From Eonycteris spelaea (Eukaryota > Chordata > Mammalia > Chiroptera > Pteropodidae), in the NCBI GenBank assembly GCA_003508835.1, contig PUFA01000144.1, positions 1,364,001 to 1,428,000 of the forward strand: DNA of 64,000 nt, read 5' to 3'. A program made the translations under genes and the position numbers. Position 1 is the first letter of the stretch; each line of letters starts with the position of its first letter. The notes beneath the pieces are model-generated. The model saw only the letters and a program-made list of their open reading frames with translations, searched no databases and had not been told where the DNA came from. Positions 1-13,246 of this stretch are shown piece by piece.

Positions 1-2289
1 ATTTTCCTCGAAGAGAAGAGAATTCTGTCACTGGCTCTCTTTTTCAGCAACTTATTATTTATTGATACTTAACCGTTAGCCAGGTCCTAAGATTTTATTT
101 ATTAAGATTTTAACAGAACCTCACTTAATCCTCCCAGCAATCTTTGAAGAAGATTGTTATACAGGAGGAAAACAGCCCAAAGTGCTAAATACAATATTTA
201 AGAGCAAATTTACTAATTCTAACAACTGTTTTCTTAATAATTATCATAACAATGATAATGGTGATAAATTTTGCTAATTTATCATGATTAGCTATAATTT
301 TAGCTCATTATACTGTTATTACTATTGCTAAAATTTAAACTTTAGCAATAAGCCAGATATTGTACAAACTGTTTACATGGATTGTTCTACTTAATGATAA
401 TGACATCTTAAGAAGTAGGGGTTATTAGGATGATGACTATTTTATTAAATAAAGATATAAGCAAGCAAATACATAAAGGAGGTTTGGCAAGGTCATATCA
501 CTAAACCAGTATCTCACCACTATTGCCAATGGAACCAGGTTTTGAATGCATACTGACTCTGCTCTATGCTAATAACACTGCCAAAATAAGAAACTGTTGG
601 GTAAAACGTGGTTGCTAGACAAAGAGATTACTAGAGGCAAGTAATAGTTACAGATGTCAAAAGCGGAGGGTAGAGGAGCAAGTCTCATTACACTGCAATG
701 TGTTTTCTTGTAGTTCTGTGTGTTGCAGTTTCAGAGAGCTGGAAGTTTCGAGAAATGTGATAGCAAAGGAAGCTTCTCTCCCTAGGAGTCGGTGGCTCTT
801 TTTAGAGGGATTCTGTAGCCATCTGGGAGCACGTGGACCTCTCTGAGCCAGGGCAATCTAAGAAGAGACTTAATTGCTTTGGGAGAGTGACGTGTTGAAG
901 CACCAGGGTGAGAGCCGCCAACCGGGCATCCTCAGTGTCCCTTCTTGCCCCACCTTCTTCTACAATACGCTCAAGGGGAGGTTCGCTAAGATAAACAATA
1001 TAACAAAAAAGAAAAGATCGTGTCCTCTCTATTCCATGGTGACAAACAATACTACTCTTTGTTGGAGGAATTATTAAGAAAACAATATTTTCTGAATTTG
1101 TCTTCCCCACCCGAACAAGTAAGTTGAGTTGGGAACATTAATCGTTTTCGTTTGGCACTGGAGTGTTTGGCGGAGCTAACGTCACACATATCCCAACACC
1201 GACTTCAGGGCAGGTCCCTGGGGTCTGGCCCTTGCTCACTTAAAATCTAGACTGGAATGCCCAAGGGTGTGTCCAATAGTTTCAAAAGGAGGGGTTTTGA
1301 AAGAATGTTTTGGATCAGAACTGAAGAACCAGTACTCTCAGTGAAGTATGCAGTCCTTGTTACTGAGCATTATCATCCCATTGAAATAGTTTTTTGCATG
1401 GTTTCCACCTAAACATTTTGTTTTTTTGTGTATCACTAATACACAAAATAAGTTTTTAACAACAAAAAATGCAGATAATTAGCTTTCGGAAAAAGTCAGT
1501 CCTGAGTTTAATTTTAGGTGTTTTTGACTACCATGTGAAAGGCATATTATTTTTTTTCTACCTAATATGTTGGAGCACACAGAAAATGCCAGCTTCTGTG
1601 ACAAGAAATCAACGTCCTTGCCCTCACACAAGTGTCCTTTTAGGGGTATAGATAGATACAAAAAAGTAAATAAATATAATAACTGCTGGTTGTGATTAAT
1701 GCTATTAAAGAAATAAATAGATTGCTTTGCTAGAGAATAAACAGAGACCTGAAAATCAGAGACACCATAAGAAGACCATCTTGGCAAAAGAAAAAGCAGA
1801 GACAACATTCTTGGTAGGTATGAGATTAAATTATTAAAAACACAGTCCTTGTGAATAGACTTTCAGATCAACAGGACAAATGCTGTGATAAAGGTTATTA
1901 TTGGGACACATGAAAAGAACACCCAACATCAACTGTGGAGGAGCTACTTGGAAAAGATGACATTGAGCAGAAGTCTTATGGTGAGTGTGTCAAAGGGGGC
2001 TCAGAGGAAGGGAGTAAAGGGCCTCTAGGCAGAGAGGACAGCACATGCAAAGCAGAGCCATCAGTCAACTCAGGAACAAGACTGGATGGAATTAGGTCCC
2101 AGAAGAGGCTACAAAACCTTGGATTGAAATGAAAGCTGACAGGATTGTATACTGTTGTTCAAAGTTCACATCTCTGAAGAGAGCCATTAACAGTTGGTTA
2201 TCCTGAGTTCCAGCTTGGACTTCTAAAAATTGGTTGCTTGAGCAGATTGGTGTAAATCTGGAATTTAAGAACTTTATTTTCAAAAAAGT
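1..2289. other. Intergenic, degraded repeats only
   Basis: AT-rich sequence with antisense MIR relics (about 60-190 and 440-580) and a weak old-repeat stretch at 1820-2130. Open frames at 802-1110 (minus) and 1479-1808 (minus) lack recognisable domains or splice context. No exon of a neighbouring gene was identified. Confidence 0.6.
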
Positions 2290-2590
2290 TGAAACCATGT
2301 ACTACCACTCGTATGTGGGATGCAAATCTAAAAGCGACAAACAAACATGACAAACAAACAGAGACTCATGGACGTGGACAGTAGATCAGTGGTGATCAGA
2401 GGGAGAAGGGAAGGGGGGAGATAGATGGGGTAAAAGGGGTCAAATGTGTGGTGACGGAAGGAAATCTAACTGGGTGTGAACATACAATGCGATATATATA
2501 AGCACAACATACCGTTAAATTGTACACTTAAAACGTATTGGATTTTGTTGATCAATGTCGCCCCAATAACTTTTAATTTAACAAAATGAG
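2290..2590 (+). mobile_element. L1 3' end, bat-like
   Basis: Contains the L1 3' signature: ACTCGTATGTGGGATGCAA, GACTCATGGACGTGGACAG, GATCAGTGGTGATCAGAGGG, a GA-rich stretch, TTGTACACTTAAAAC and a terminal GTCGCCCCAATAAC. The last part resembles bat L1 3' ends as I remember them (ACCAATGTCACCCCAATAAA). It is 5'-truncated, followed by A-rich sequence, and less diverged than other L1 pieces here. Confidence 0.65.
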
Positions 2591-5500
2591 ATAAAAACCA
2601 AAGGAGAAAAAAAGGAAAGAAAAAAACCCTTTATTGTTCTTTTCTGCTAATTTGCCTGGTGCCAGTCATTTCTCACATTGTTCGTTCTTTGGGCCCATTG
2701 TTCGTTCTATTTACTTTGCTTTACAGAGTTGCAGCTGAAGAGTTATACAGTTAAAGTAGGATTTTTGGAGGGTAAGTTATTACCTTAAAAAATGTTCATC
2801 TACTGTATAGAAGCCGTAAGTTCTTTGTTATTTCATGGTGACTTATGGCTCCAAGCCCGCGTGGCTCACCCCTGTGTAACTTCTCTTGTCATCGTATGAC
2901 ATTGAAGACAGTGCAGGGAGACCAGAGCATTTTTTTAAAGAGAGGAGTTTTTCTCTTTAGCTTTTATCTTTTGAAACACTGTCCCCCCCACCCCCAGGTA
3001 ACTTCTCTTAACCAATCTTTTTGTCCCATCCTCATCCAAGTCTCAAAATCACTTTCTCTACCACAGAGACGTTTGGCTGGTTTGTATGCTTAACATGAAC
3101 TCGGCCTATCTTCTTCTCATGCCCTCTCTTTCAACAGTATCTCAGTCTAGTCTCTCTCATTTGTTCTCTCCTAATTACCTCCCTTCATCTGGCTCTCTCT
3201 TTCTTTGTCTATCATCCAACTCTGCATCATAAAAGTGTAGTAACCTGGCAGACACAGTAGAGTCCAGAGAGCAAGGCGTGGAGTCCAACTACATGAATCC
3301 AATGTCGACCTCCCTCCCATTTGCCAGCCTTGGCAGAGCCACTGACCTTCTCCAAGACTTGGTTTCTTCTTCTCATAATGGTAATCATCTGATTCAGTTC
3401 AGAGTGCTTGGCTGCAAATAAAAGGACACCCAACAAGAATGACCCAGGCAAGAAAGACATTCAATTATCTCTCCTAATGAGAATCTGGAGCTGAGTGGTG
3501 CAGGTATGGGAAGGCAGCTTCATGATGCCTTAGGGGCTCAGGCTCTTCTCATGCTCCCCCTCCCTTGCCAGCCTCAGCCTTTTGGCTTGTCTCATGCTGG
3601 TCACCTCATGTTTCCAAAATGGCTACCTAAGCTCCAGGCCATTGATTCTATTCAAAGTCAAGGACAAGAGGACATATGCCTTTCTCTTTTTGAGGTACTA
3701 TGTTTTTATCTGGAAAAAGTAGCATCCCCAGAGGACATGCCTTGACTTCCTATTGCTCAGAACAGAGTCACAAGGTCACCTGTCTCTATTAAGTCGTCTG
3801 GGGAACGCATTTCTGGCAAAGCAGGGCAGGACACCTCAGTTTGTTCAGACAAATGATGAGCCATGCCATGGGTATGAACTAAATTAGAGTTCTCTTAACA
3901 AAGAAGCAGGAGTAAGCAAGGGATCTATTTTCACCTGCTCCTTCATGATGTTGCTATGAGGATTAAATAAGGTGACACTCTTGGAACACTGCCTGATACT
4001 TAACAAGAGCTTAGTAAATGTTAGCTAATTTTTTCTAAATTTTAATCTTTATCACTTTTAATCCTGTAGCAGTCTGAGGTCTTAAATGTAACCAGTTCAT
4101 ACTTCCTTTCAGCTGCGCACATCTGTGCTCAGTGCAATACTGACTAAGGGACCTAGTTTTTATAGGTGAAGAGGCAGTGGTAGATGAGATCCACAGGAAG
4201 GACAGGGGCCCAGAGCATGACAAGAGAGTTAAAGGTTTGTAATACTCCTTAACCAAGTAGAAGGTGGAGGTGGCTGGTGATTCTTGGAAGGATTGCTGGA
4301 CAGTCTTGTAGTCTGGAGACTGTGAGACCATGGACAGTCTACATCCATCTCCTGGCTGTGTGGTTTTCCCCCAAGCAACCCCAGAGCATGAGTGACAAAA
4401 GAAGAAAGTAATGTAAATCCGGGCTAAGAGCTTTGCCATGTGGATGAGCTCAAAGGAGTAGGAGACAAGGTGACTTAAGAATATAAGCTAAAGAATAGAT
4501 GGACTGATGGACAGTGGATCTGTGACACATAGACAAGAAGTAAAACTTGGAGAGGCTGATAAATTAAGATAAAATGGTGGGGGATGGTCAAAGGATCTCG
4601 GGTTTTTTTAAGTCCAAAAACAGGTACAGTCAATGATAGTGAAGAAGAGAGAGCTAGAAGAGTAGACACTTGGCTGAGTGTCTAGAGGGAGCAGACCAAG
4701 CAGTATTCCTTACAAAATGAAGACCAGATAAATCTATTCCTGTTTGCCTATGCCACACATCACAGGTTTACCTCATTTGGCTTATGTATTTCTAAGAAAT
4801 TGTTTACAAGTTTACATCTTTCTATCAAGATTTATAAACTCCCACGTATTCATATTATCTTCTTATTGATATGTTCCTCTTCCCAAAGCATAACCAGCAG
4901 AGCGAAGAATGACAGTGCTGAAACCTCTATCTGCTCTAGGGTCATGCTCAGGGATGAATCTCTAACAGGGACTGGGCCAAGTTCAGTGCCTTGAACTGTG
5001 TGTCTCCAGTGAGGCCACCACAGCACTGCCCTACCTTTATCACACTGACTCAAAAAGGCCATAGGCACAGCAGTCATTTATTTAAAAAAAAAAAAAAAAG
5101 ATGCATCCAGTCAAGTTCTCTACCTTGGGATCTTGAAGAGAGACAGGTAGTTGACTATGAACATTACAGCATCTGGTGGTGATGTGTTGGGTCATCCTCC
5201 AGTTTCTCAGGATGTGTCTCTAGTCCTGACCTTTCTTCCATGTCCACATTCATATTTCTAACTGCTGGACATACCCACTGCAGGGGTGGTCATCTCACAC
5301 TCAATATTTTCAAATTGGAGCTCTTTGTTTTCCTTTTCAGACATCCTTTTCTCTTGCATCATTCTTAGTAATAACGTCACCATTCAATTAGTCCTCCAAG
5401 CTATAATACAATGAATCATCTGGAATTCTCCACACCTTGCTCTCTGTTCCCAACACATCCAAGCTCAAGTAATTCTGGTTATGAAAATATCTCTTGAATT

Positions 5501-7059
5501 CATCCTTTTCTTTTCTCAAGCACTTATACTGCCTCAGATTAGGTCTTTTTTTAAAAAAAATTAACTTTCTTTCTGGACTCCTTACTTCTAATACCTCTCA
5601 ACTAGGAAATACAGCTCCCCTGGGTACCAGGGACCCTGTTGGAAAGAGATGGGCAAATAGCATGAGTCACAATGAGTGGTACTGGGTGGCCTACAGAATT
5701 TCAGTTTCTGGAATTACAATAGCAGGAGACACTGGTATCTAGAATCTGATATGAAGTGAGCTGCTGATATTCTGGTAGGCATTATTTTTTAATTGAAGCA
5801 GAATAATCCAGGCACCTCCAATCTCTACTATTGAGTACCTACCATGTTCCAGGCCCTGATCAAGGCATTAGACATATCAGGCAATGAGTGAGATCAACAT
5901 GAGTCATGTTTCATGAAGGAAATTTTCAGACTATCTGAGAAGACATATGTGTTGAAAGTTCCAAAGGAGAAAGTCAGGGTTCATAAAACTGGAAAATTTA
6001 GCCTAGTCTAAGGAGTGTCAGGAAGACTGCCCTGGGAAATAATAAGAAAAGATTAGGCAGGCAGGAGGAAAGGAAAGAAATTATGTTTCTGAGATATGAA
6101 CAAAGGCAGCAATTTTCTTATTCATCGATTTCAAGTACACTGGACTTTTCTAATATATACAAAGATTTTCAAATGAAGCACATGGCCAAAATATAACAGC
6201 TTCTTTGAGATACCACTATAGTTTTCTCAAATATTTCCACTGACATATCTCTCAGGCCACAGCAAATTAAAATTTTTGATGAAATATCATATTTTATTTT
6301 TAACATTTATTTATTTATTTCTTCATCCAACAAATATTCATTGATTACCTTCAATGTCAGGCGGTGTTCTGGGAGCTGAGGAAAATATGTGATATGAACA
6401 GTGGTACGCATGTTATAAAAATTGGTTTAAATGTTAGCCTTAGGGTAAAATTTAAACTCTGGGAAGATGCCTCAGGTTGTATCCGTCACTTTTGTGTATC
6501 TTGTGCACATAGCTACACCTCTCGTGGGGACATATGGACTCCAATTTCAAGAACTCTGGAGTAAGCAGTAGAAAGGGTTATGGTTTGGGAATTCTCAACT
6601 CATTCCTGCTTTTTAAGCAATTTCTGATCTGGGAAGTTCATTTAGCCTTTCTGGCTCCAGCTTCCATGTTGAAAATAAGAGGGTTGAACTAGGTGAATTT
6701 AAAGCCTTTGGCAGCTCTACAAATATATAAATTTATACACTTACAGAGATATAAGAGACCATAAACTCATCTTGGCCATCAAGTACTTAAATTGGTCATT
6801 AGTAGATTCTTGAAGAAAGAGTGGCCAAATGTCTGGGCCACTTAAGAACAGAAAAAAGAAACACAGACCTAGAAGTTCCACAAGAGAGTGTTTATTCAGA
6901 GACACAAACATACAGAAGCTTTACCATGAGGTCACTTTCTCCTTATCTCTGCAAGGCTGATGGAATATACACATCTGTCAGAATTTTTCTCTCAGAACTC
7001 CAGGAATCAACCAGAAGCCAAGTTGCAAATACACCCACAATTAACCCAAGAGGTAAGTG

Positions 7060-7060
<1 letters not shown>

Positions 7061-7107
<47 letters not shown>
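7061..7107. repeat. (TG)n microsatellite
   Basis: About 23 uninterrupted TG units. It accounts for the spurious open frames here. Confidence 0.95.
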
Positions 7108-7108
<1 letters not shown>

Positions 7109-7839
7109 ATCTCCTCACCACCCTCATGTTTCTGGTGATGTGAAAGTGAAAATACCCTGGAGCGTAAGGGAGGTTCTGCAAAGAGCAGAATGCACGAATG
7201 TAAACCAATCTCTTTCTTTCTAGAGGAGGATAAGAAAGAAGATACCACCTTGGCATGAACTGCTAAAATGTAGAAGAGGCAGCCCTCCTCCATGATTCAC
7301 CTCTAATCCTTTTCAAATGTTTACTGAAGAAAAGTCCTAGTGAGGGTACTCTCTCTCTCTCTCTTTTTTTTAACCTGAAATCTTCTACTCAGCGGTCATT
7401 GCAAAGCTCAAAATCTTGGGAATTCCATTTTGGTCTATTTCTGTGGGGCTTTCATTGCCACAGAGACAGTTTCATCAGCCTCATTCAGAAGTGTGTGTTC
7501 CAATCCCCCAAAATTCTGGTGTGCTAGCTCTATTGGGCATTGGGAAATTTCTTTAGAATGGACATCAGGAGGGCTTCCTAAAGGCTCTGTGCTGAAGCCA
7601 TCCAGGGCTACAAGATGGCACAACCCCCATTATGGCCAACATCCCACATGTACACATAAAAGTATGATAAAATCAGCTTTATGTTCAGCCTTATGAGAAA
7701 AGAATGGAAAAATTAACAGGAAAGAGAGAATAAAACATCGAAGGTAGCCTAAGGTTTTCAGTGGAGGAGAACGGAGCTTCCTGCCTTTCCTCAGTAATAC
7801 TGTTACAGACATTTATTGCTTCCATACCCTTTGGCACAC

Positions 7840-8010
7840 ACTATTCCAGTACTCTGTGTGCATTAACACATTTAATTCTCACAGTAAGTCTACAAGATAG
7901 GTGCTTTTATTCTTCTCCTTTGGCAAACAAAGGAACTCAGGTGTAGAGAGGATCAGTAACAGGAAGCCAGGCTGCCTCAGCACTCAGCCTTTTAGCCACT
8001 ATGCCACTTG
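7840..8010 (-). mobile_element. MIR SINE, antisense
   Basis: ACACATTTAATTCTCACAG, AAGGAACTCAGGTGTAGAGA and CAGCCTTTTAGCCACTATGC match reverse MIR. Confidence 0.75.
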
Positions 8011-8197
8011 CCCCTTCAGGAGCAGAAAAGAGGCAGAGCTGGTGGAGGCATGCCTGCATGGCTACCTGGAGGTTCTCTGTAGCTCTTCCTTTCCACATCT
8101 CTGGGCAGCTGCACAAGTGAATGGCAAAGCACTATCCACTATTAAAGATTTCAAGAACCCTGAATTTGTAAACACGTGGCCAGGAAAATGTGAATTT

Positions 8198-8208
8198 CCC
8201 CCCCCCCC
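8198..8208. repeat. C11 homopolymer
   Basis: Eleven consecutive C residues. Homopolymers of this kind are prone to length errors in assemblies. Confidence 0.9.
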
Positions 8209-9607
8209 AATATCTATTTCCCCTTCCTATCTCCACTCTAGCTCTTCTAATTTTGTTACCTTCCATGTTACTAGACTAAAGTAATCACAGACATATGTTC
8301 AAGTCAAATACATTTTGAAATGTCCACAATACCTAAATTAATGTGTACACACAAATAAAAAAGAAAAATTAAATGTTAAATTATTTTAGGTCATTTCTTC
8401 ACTTTTACTAGATTTAGCTTCAGAATTGAAAGGAAACGTAAATCCAGCAGATCTAGATGAGAGGGAGTATCACCCTCTAGGGGTTCTTCTCTCAAGGGTG
8501 TGCGTGCGTTACAGTGATTGAGAGCGGAGTTCGGCACTATTTGTATTTAGTGGAAAAGCCAAGGATGTTAAGTACCCTATAGCATGAGGGGCAGTCCCTC
8601 ATAGGCACAAATTTTTCTGCCTTGAACACCACTGGTGCCGGAATGATAAACACTGACTTGCTTTTAAACTCCCATTTTTTAGTTGAGAAACTGAGCCATA
8701 GAAAAGTGAGAAAATTTCTTAAATTCACTGATCACAGCCTGAGGAAGAATCCAGATCTATATATCTCTAGCAAAGGGCTCTTTTTGCTACACAAGAGAAT
8801 CCATAGAGATCAAACTATTTTCATAATAATGCTAAGACATTATTTGCTTATAAACTCTTATTCTCTCGCAGGTTGTACAATGGAGTTTTCCAGAGGCTAC
8901 GTGTTGTATAATACCGTATAATGAAATGCGTCAACATTTATAAGATCTGCGAACAAATATTTTCCAAATGATAAATGGATGATATTATAGAATCACTCCT
9001 GGGTAAAAGATCCATTCAAAGTGCAAGAAAACACATGGATTTTAATGTCACTAAGTACAAAGAATTCACTGATTTGGTTTAAGATTTCACCTTGACCAAA
9101 CATTTAAGAAACTATCTCTCATTGAGTTTTAGTGTAGTATCAGAGAAGAATACCTACAGTTACCTGAACAAGCTGTTAAAATATGTCTTCCTTTTTCAAC
9201 TACAAATTTGAAGGTCACATTTTCTTCATCTGTTTCAACCAAAAGAACATATTACAATGAATCAAATGCAGAGCAGATAGGAGAATCCAGTTGTCTTCTA
9301 TTAAGCCAGACATTAAAGAAATTTGCAAAATTGTAAAGCACTGACAGTCTCCTCACAACATCAATTTTGTTTTGGAAAATAGATTTATCATTTACAAAAT
9401 ATGTTATTTATAGTAATGTGCAATGAGTTTAATTTTAAATTGAATTGATAAACACATTATAATTTTTCAGTTTAAATTTCAAATATAAACATATATAATC
9501 CACAAAAACACAAGCTCCTTGAGGTCTTTAGTAATTTTTAAGGATGCAAAGGGATCCTAAGAATAAAAAAGAACTGCTGTCTGACATTATATCCTTTTGA
9601 CTACCAG

Positions 9608-9634
9608 ATTCTCTTGGGTGAAACCCAAGAGAAT
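9608..9634. repeat. Perfect 12-bp inverted repeat with a 3-nt loop
   Basis: ATTCTCTTGGGT (9608-9619), loop GAA, ACCCAAGAGAAT (9623-9634). The arms are exactly complementary. I see no evidence of a terminator or RNA gene role in this mammalian context. Confidence 0.9.
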
Positions 9635-12413
9635 TTTAAAATTATTTCTCAAATGATTCAGATATACAAATTAGTTTAAGAGCCATTGACAGAGTTGAAG
9701 AAAGTCTCATTTTAACATTGAACTGTAGGAAAAATGCCAGAATCAAGGGTAGGCCTTAATAGGCTTGTTGGGAGCGTCAAAGCTGCTGTTGGCTCTACAT
9801 TACCAAGGAGCAAAGGCAAACTCCTTGAATGGGGGATGCAGAAGCACCCAATGCAACTCTTGATCCATCTTGACGAAGAGAAGCAGCTGGAAATCAAGTA
9901 GAGAGGATGAGCCTCAAGGGAAATAGTTCCAGTTCTGGAAACAATGGCTGGACCTACAGTCTCAGTGGGAAAATCATAGTCCCACTCAGGAGGGATGTAA
10001 TTCTCCCAGTGTCCTAACTAACCTCAAGGCCAGAGAAGGCAAAGAAGTAGCTTATGGGCCAAATTTGGCTCGCAAATGTGCATTATTTAGACTTTCCAGA
10101 ACACAGGCACTTTGTGGAATCAGATGGGAAATACAAAAATTTAAATTCTGTATTCCTAGTTTATCTTAAAAATTGGAAGGTCTGGTACAATGGCCTAAAC
10201 TCTACCGTGGCAACAATTTCCTGGAACCGCACTGCTGCTGCTGCCAACAGATGGAGCCTGAGCCCTCTGGTGGTCCAGTCTCCAGGCCGCCTCACTCCTT
10301 ATTCACTAGTCCGGCCTCAGGTTGTGTTGCTGGGTGGGATGGGGAGGTTGCCATCCGGTTTTAGACTGCTCAAAGGGAGTGATGAATCCTTTGATGGTCT
10401 AAGAAGACAGGGACTAGACTGTACCAGCGAACAAGATGGCCATACAGACTCAGAGTAGCATGACAGAGCCTGCAATCTGCCATTGGGACTTTAGGTTGGC
10501 CTAATTTGCCTGAGCACAAGGGTTAGAGGCCAACAGTTTGATCTTTCTATATTGATTTTAAGTTAATGTGTTAATAATAGCACTATTTTTAGCTATAAAG
10601 GGCTCAAATTAGTTTTAGGTGATTGATTAATGTGTTTTACTGATGAATATCAGAGCTCAGAGTAACCAATATTCTCCATGCAGTGTCTTTTGTTGTCGTT
10701 GTTGTTGCTGTTGTTGTTAAAGAAATATGCAATGCTTGATGAATTTGTGTGACACTCTTGTGCAGGGACATTCTAATCTTCTCTGTATTGTTCCACTTTT
10801 AGTATATGTGCTGCCAAAGTGAGCGCTATTCAGTGTCTTTCGACATCACTTATGTGATCATAAAAAGAGCAGTCATAATTAGCTGCCTAATATCATCCAT
10901 ATAGAAATCGCTTGCTGTGTTGCTGAATTTTCATATTCAGTCTTGTCATGACAGTTAAGAAAATCCACTTCCTCAAGTGTCAGCTGTGGATCCAAAAGCA
11001 TCTACCAGAGATAAGCAGTTGTCATGGCAAAAAACAACAAACCTAAAGGTGATGGATCATGGGACTTGGTTACTGTACTTGCCTTGTGAATCCACACTGC
11101 CTTCAATCTTTACTTAACTCCACACGTAACTTTTCAACACCATGTCCTGGGCTGTCTCAAAAGCACTTTGCTTCTCACTTTGCAGCTCCTCAGCCAATGA
11201 CATTCGACCACGTTATACAGTGCCTACTTACTAAATAATAATTTTTAGCAGTATGTATTTGTTAAAATTCGGCTTTTTAAAAATGCATTCATGAATGCCT
11301 GGAAAATGAAAAATATGGTCAAGTAGAACCTGAAGTTTTTGGTTTGTTTTCTAATCATTAAAACAAACAAATATTGAGGCAAATCTTAGCAGATAACTTT
11401 ACTGAAAGCATCTTGGTCACATGAGGTTGAATCCTGATATAAGAAGTTGTGATATCTAGAGCATGTGATTAATTCTTCCACTACTCAACCAGATGACTTT
11501 AGTTAAGTTACTTAGTTTTTCTCTGATTCCTTTGTCCAAAGAACAAGAGTTCCAATTAGAGCTTTAAATATAATAAACAAAACTGAAAGAAGCCTATAGC
11601 TCTAGCTGAAACATATTTCTTAACCATCTCGAGTCACCAAGTTTTAAAAACCTATCATGATATGACTTAATTTAAGAAAAAATATTTTCTTAGTAAGGAA
11701 ATATTTTCCATGCCTCCAAGTATTCTTCAAAACTTGACTTCGGTGACTATTCTCATTTACTTAGACTAGCTCTTATTGCTGGGATTAAGGAGAGTGAGGA
11801 GGATACCTGCTCTTCACTTCAAGTATAGTAAGAGTTCCTTCAAACTGTATCCCCAGAGATCTTGATATGTGTTTCTTGTGTTTGCAGGGAGGGGCATCAA
11901 GGACTCGAGTCTGAGCACTGCCTAAGAAATTCAAGTTCTAGAGACCAACTGGTGACTCGATCTGATGGAGGAGTGAAAAGAAGTTGCTGCTGAGCAGGGA
12001 CCAGCTGGCTCTCTGAGGGTTATGATGGGCAGCAAATACTTGAATGTTTCCCATGGATCTGGGATGGGCCATGCACAGAAAAGAGAGAGAATCAGCAGAG
12101 AGATTTTTTAGATACTATCTATGGGGGTATTAAGAGATGTCTGAAAATTCATGAACACACCCCACCTTCAGAAGATGAGGTCTAATTCCCATCTTGTTGA
12201 TTCTGAGTTGGCTTTAGTGACTCATTCCAACCAAACAGAATGTGGCAGAAGTGTCATAGTGCCTGCCTTTCAAAGCTAGATAATGAAATAATCTGCTTCT
12301 GCCTTGCCATTGCTTTTGGGCACACACTCTGGTGGAAAACTTCTGTCACCATATAAGAAGTCCACTTTCACTGGGGTGGCCATATGGAGAGATTGCATGA
12401 AGAGAAGAGAAGG

Positions 12414-12414
<1 letters not shown>
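9635..12414. other. Intergenic, mostly unique apart from the U6 pseudogene
   Basis: A possible hAT relic (TTATGGGCCAAATTTGGCTC) is near 10045-10150. CTG/CCG-containing sequence at 10220-10330 is unremarkable. I see no gene. Confidence 0.5.
10681..10840 (-). pseudogene. Retroposed U6 snRNA pseudogene with target-site duplications
   Basis: The minus strand of about 10722-10827 reads through almost all of U6 snRNA: GCGCTCACTTTGGCAGCAC at the 5' end, then ATACTAAAA, GGAACAATACAGAGAAG and ACAAATTCATCAAGC. It carries substitutions, including GTCCCTGCACAAGAGTGTC where U6 has GGCCCCTGCGCAAGGATGAC, and the GTGCTCGC start is altered. An A-rich tail of AAC repeats follows (10691-10721). The 10-bp sequence CAGTGTCTTT sits at both ends (10681-10690 and 10831-10840), the target duplication of an L1-mediated insertion. 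No U6 promoter elements are expected or seen, so it is almost certainly not transcribed as U6. Confidence 0.92.

Positions 12415-12458
<44 letters not shown>
12415..12458. repeat. (GA)n microsatellite
   Basis: Uninterrupted GA repeat of about 22 units in non-coding sequence. Confidence 0.95.
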
Positions 12459-12459
<1 letters not shown>

Positions 12460-12839
12460 CAAGGAGCCCCTGGCCAGGTGCCACATGTGTGAGTGAGGAA
12501 GACTTCAAGATGATGAAGCCACAGCCATCATTTTATTATCATTGTCCCAAGCACTGTCTGGGTATGGTTTGTTACACAGTGACAGATAACAGGAGCACCA
12601 TCCAATGGCGCAAAAGAAGGTGGGGTGGGCCCCTCGTGCCCTGGGTGGTGCAGAAAAACTAAGCAATCAGCTCTCAGATCATAGGAACTACAGGCTGAGA
12701 GGCAATTGCAAAACTGGAGGGTTTTGAGGAACTTACAAAGAAAAGTAAAGCTTTAAACTTTTCCAGGCCCAATGTGAAATTGGCTTATGATGGTCCTAGT
12801 CCTTCTATCTCTTCTCCTTTCTTAGACTTTTTAAAATAA

Positions 12840-13246
12840 TGCCAGGCTCAACATTGCTGACAAAACATTTTAATAATTTTGAGATGGAAAACCATTTCTA
12901 AGCATGATGCAGAAACCAAGAAACCACAAAGGAAAAGACTGACAGATTTGACTAAATAAAAATGTAAAACTTTTAAACAGCATAATACAATGTTTTTCAA
13001 AAAGTTCAAAGACAAGCAACAAACAGGAAAATAACTGACAACATATAACAAAAGATTAATTGCATATAATATATAGAATTCCAATAAATCTGTTAGAAGA
13101 ATATAAACAATAGGTAAAAGACAGGAAAAGTCTAGTGATAGAATAAAGCATATTAGTCAACAAATATATGAAAATGTATTCAAACTCATCAATCATTAAA
13201 GAAATAAATTCAAATTTATTTAATTCAACTTATTATACTTAGCATC
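12840..13246 (+). mobile_element. Old L1 fragment, left part of an interrupted copy
   Basis: A-rich sequence typical of the L1 ORF2 end and 3' UTR (GACTAAATAAAAATGTAAAAC, ATGAAAATGTATTCAAACTC, TCATTAAAGAAATAAATTCAAA). It breaks at 13246 where an LTR-like element begins, and L1 sequence appears to continue after it. No open reading frame survives. Confidence 0.65.

Larger units (their letters stand above)
2591..9607. other. Intergenic, mixed old repeats
   Basis: Holds a diverged interspersed repeat at about 3400-3850, MIR pieces (about 3930-4030, 6560-6740 and 8620-8770), an L2-like pyrimidine-rich segment (about 5190-5520) and old-repeat starts near 5810 and 6300. A 20-bp duplication containing CATTGTTCGTTCT is at 2678-2715. 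No coding gene is supported. Confidence 0.55.

Noticed and set aside
4035..4439. 134-codon minus-strand frame
   Set aside because: Starts in MIR-like sequence, has no known domain, and its composition fits random translation.
10722..10827. Functional U6 snRNA gene
   Set aside because: Substitutions in conserved positions, an A-rich tail and target duplications show a retroposed copy without a U6 promoter.
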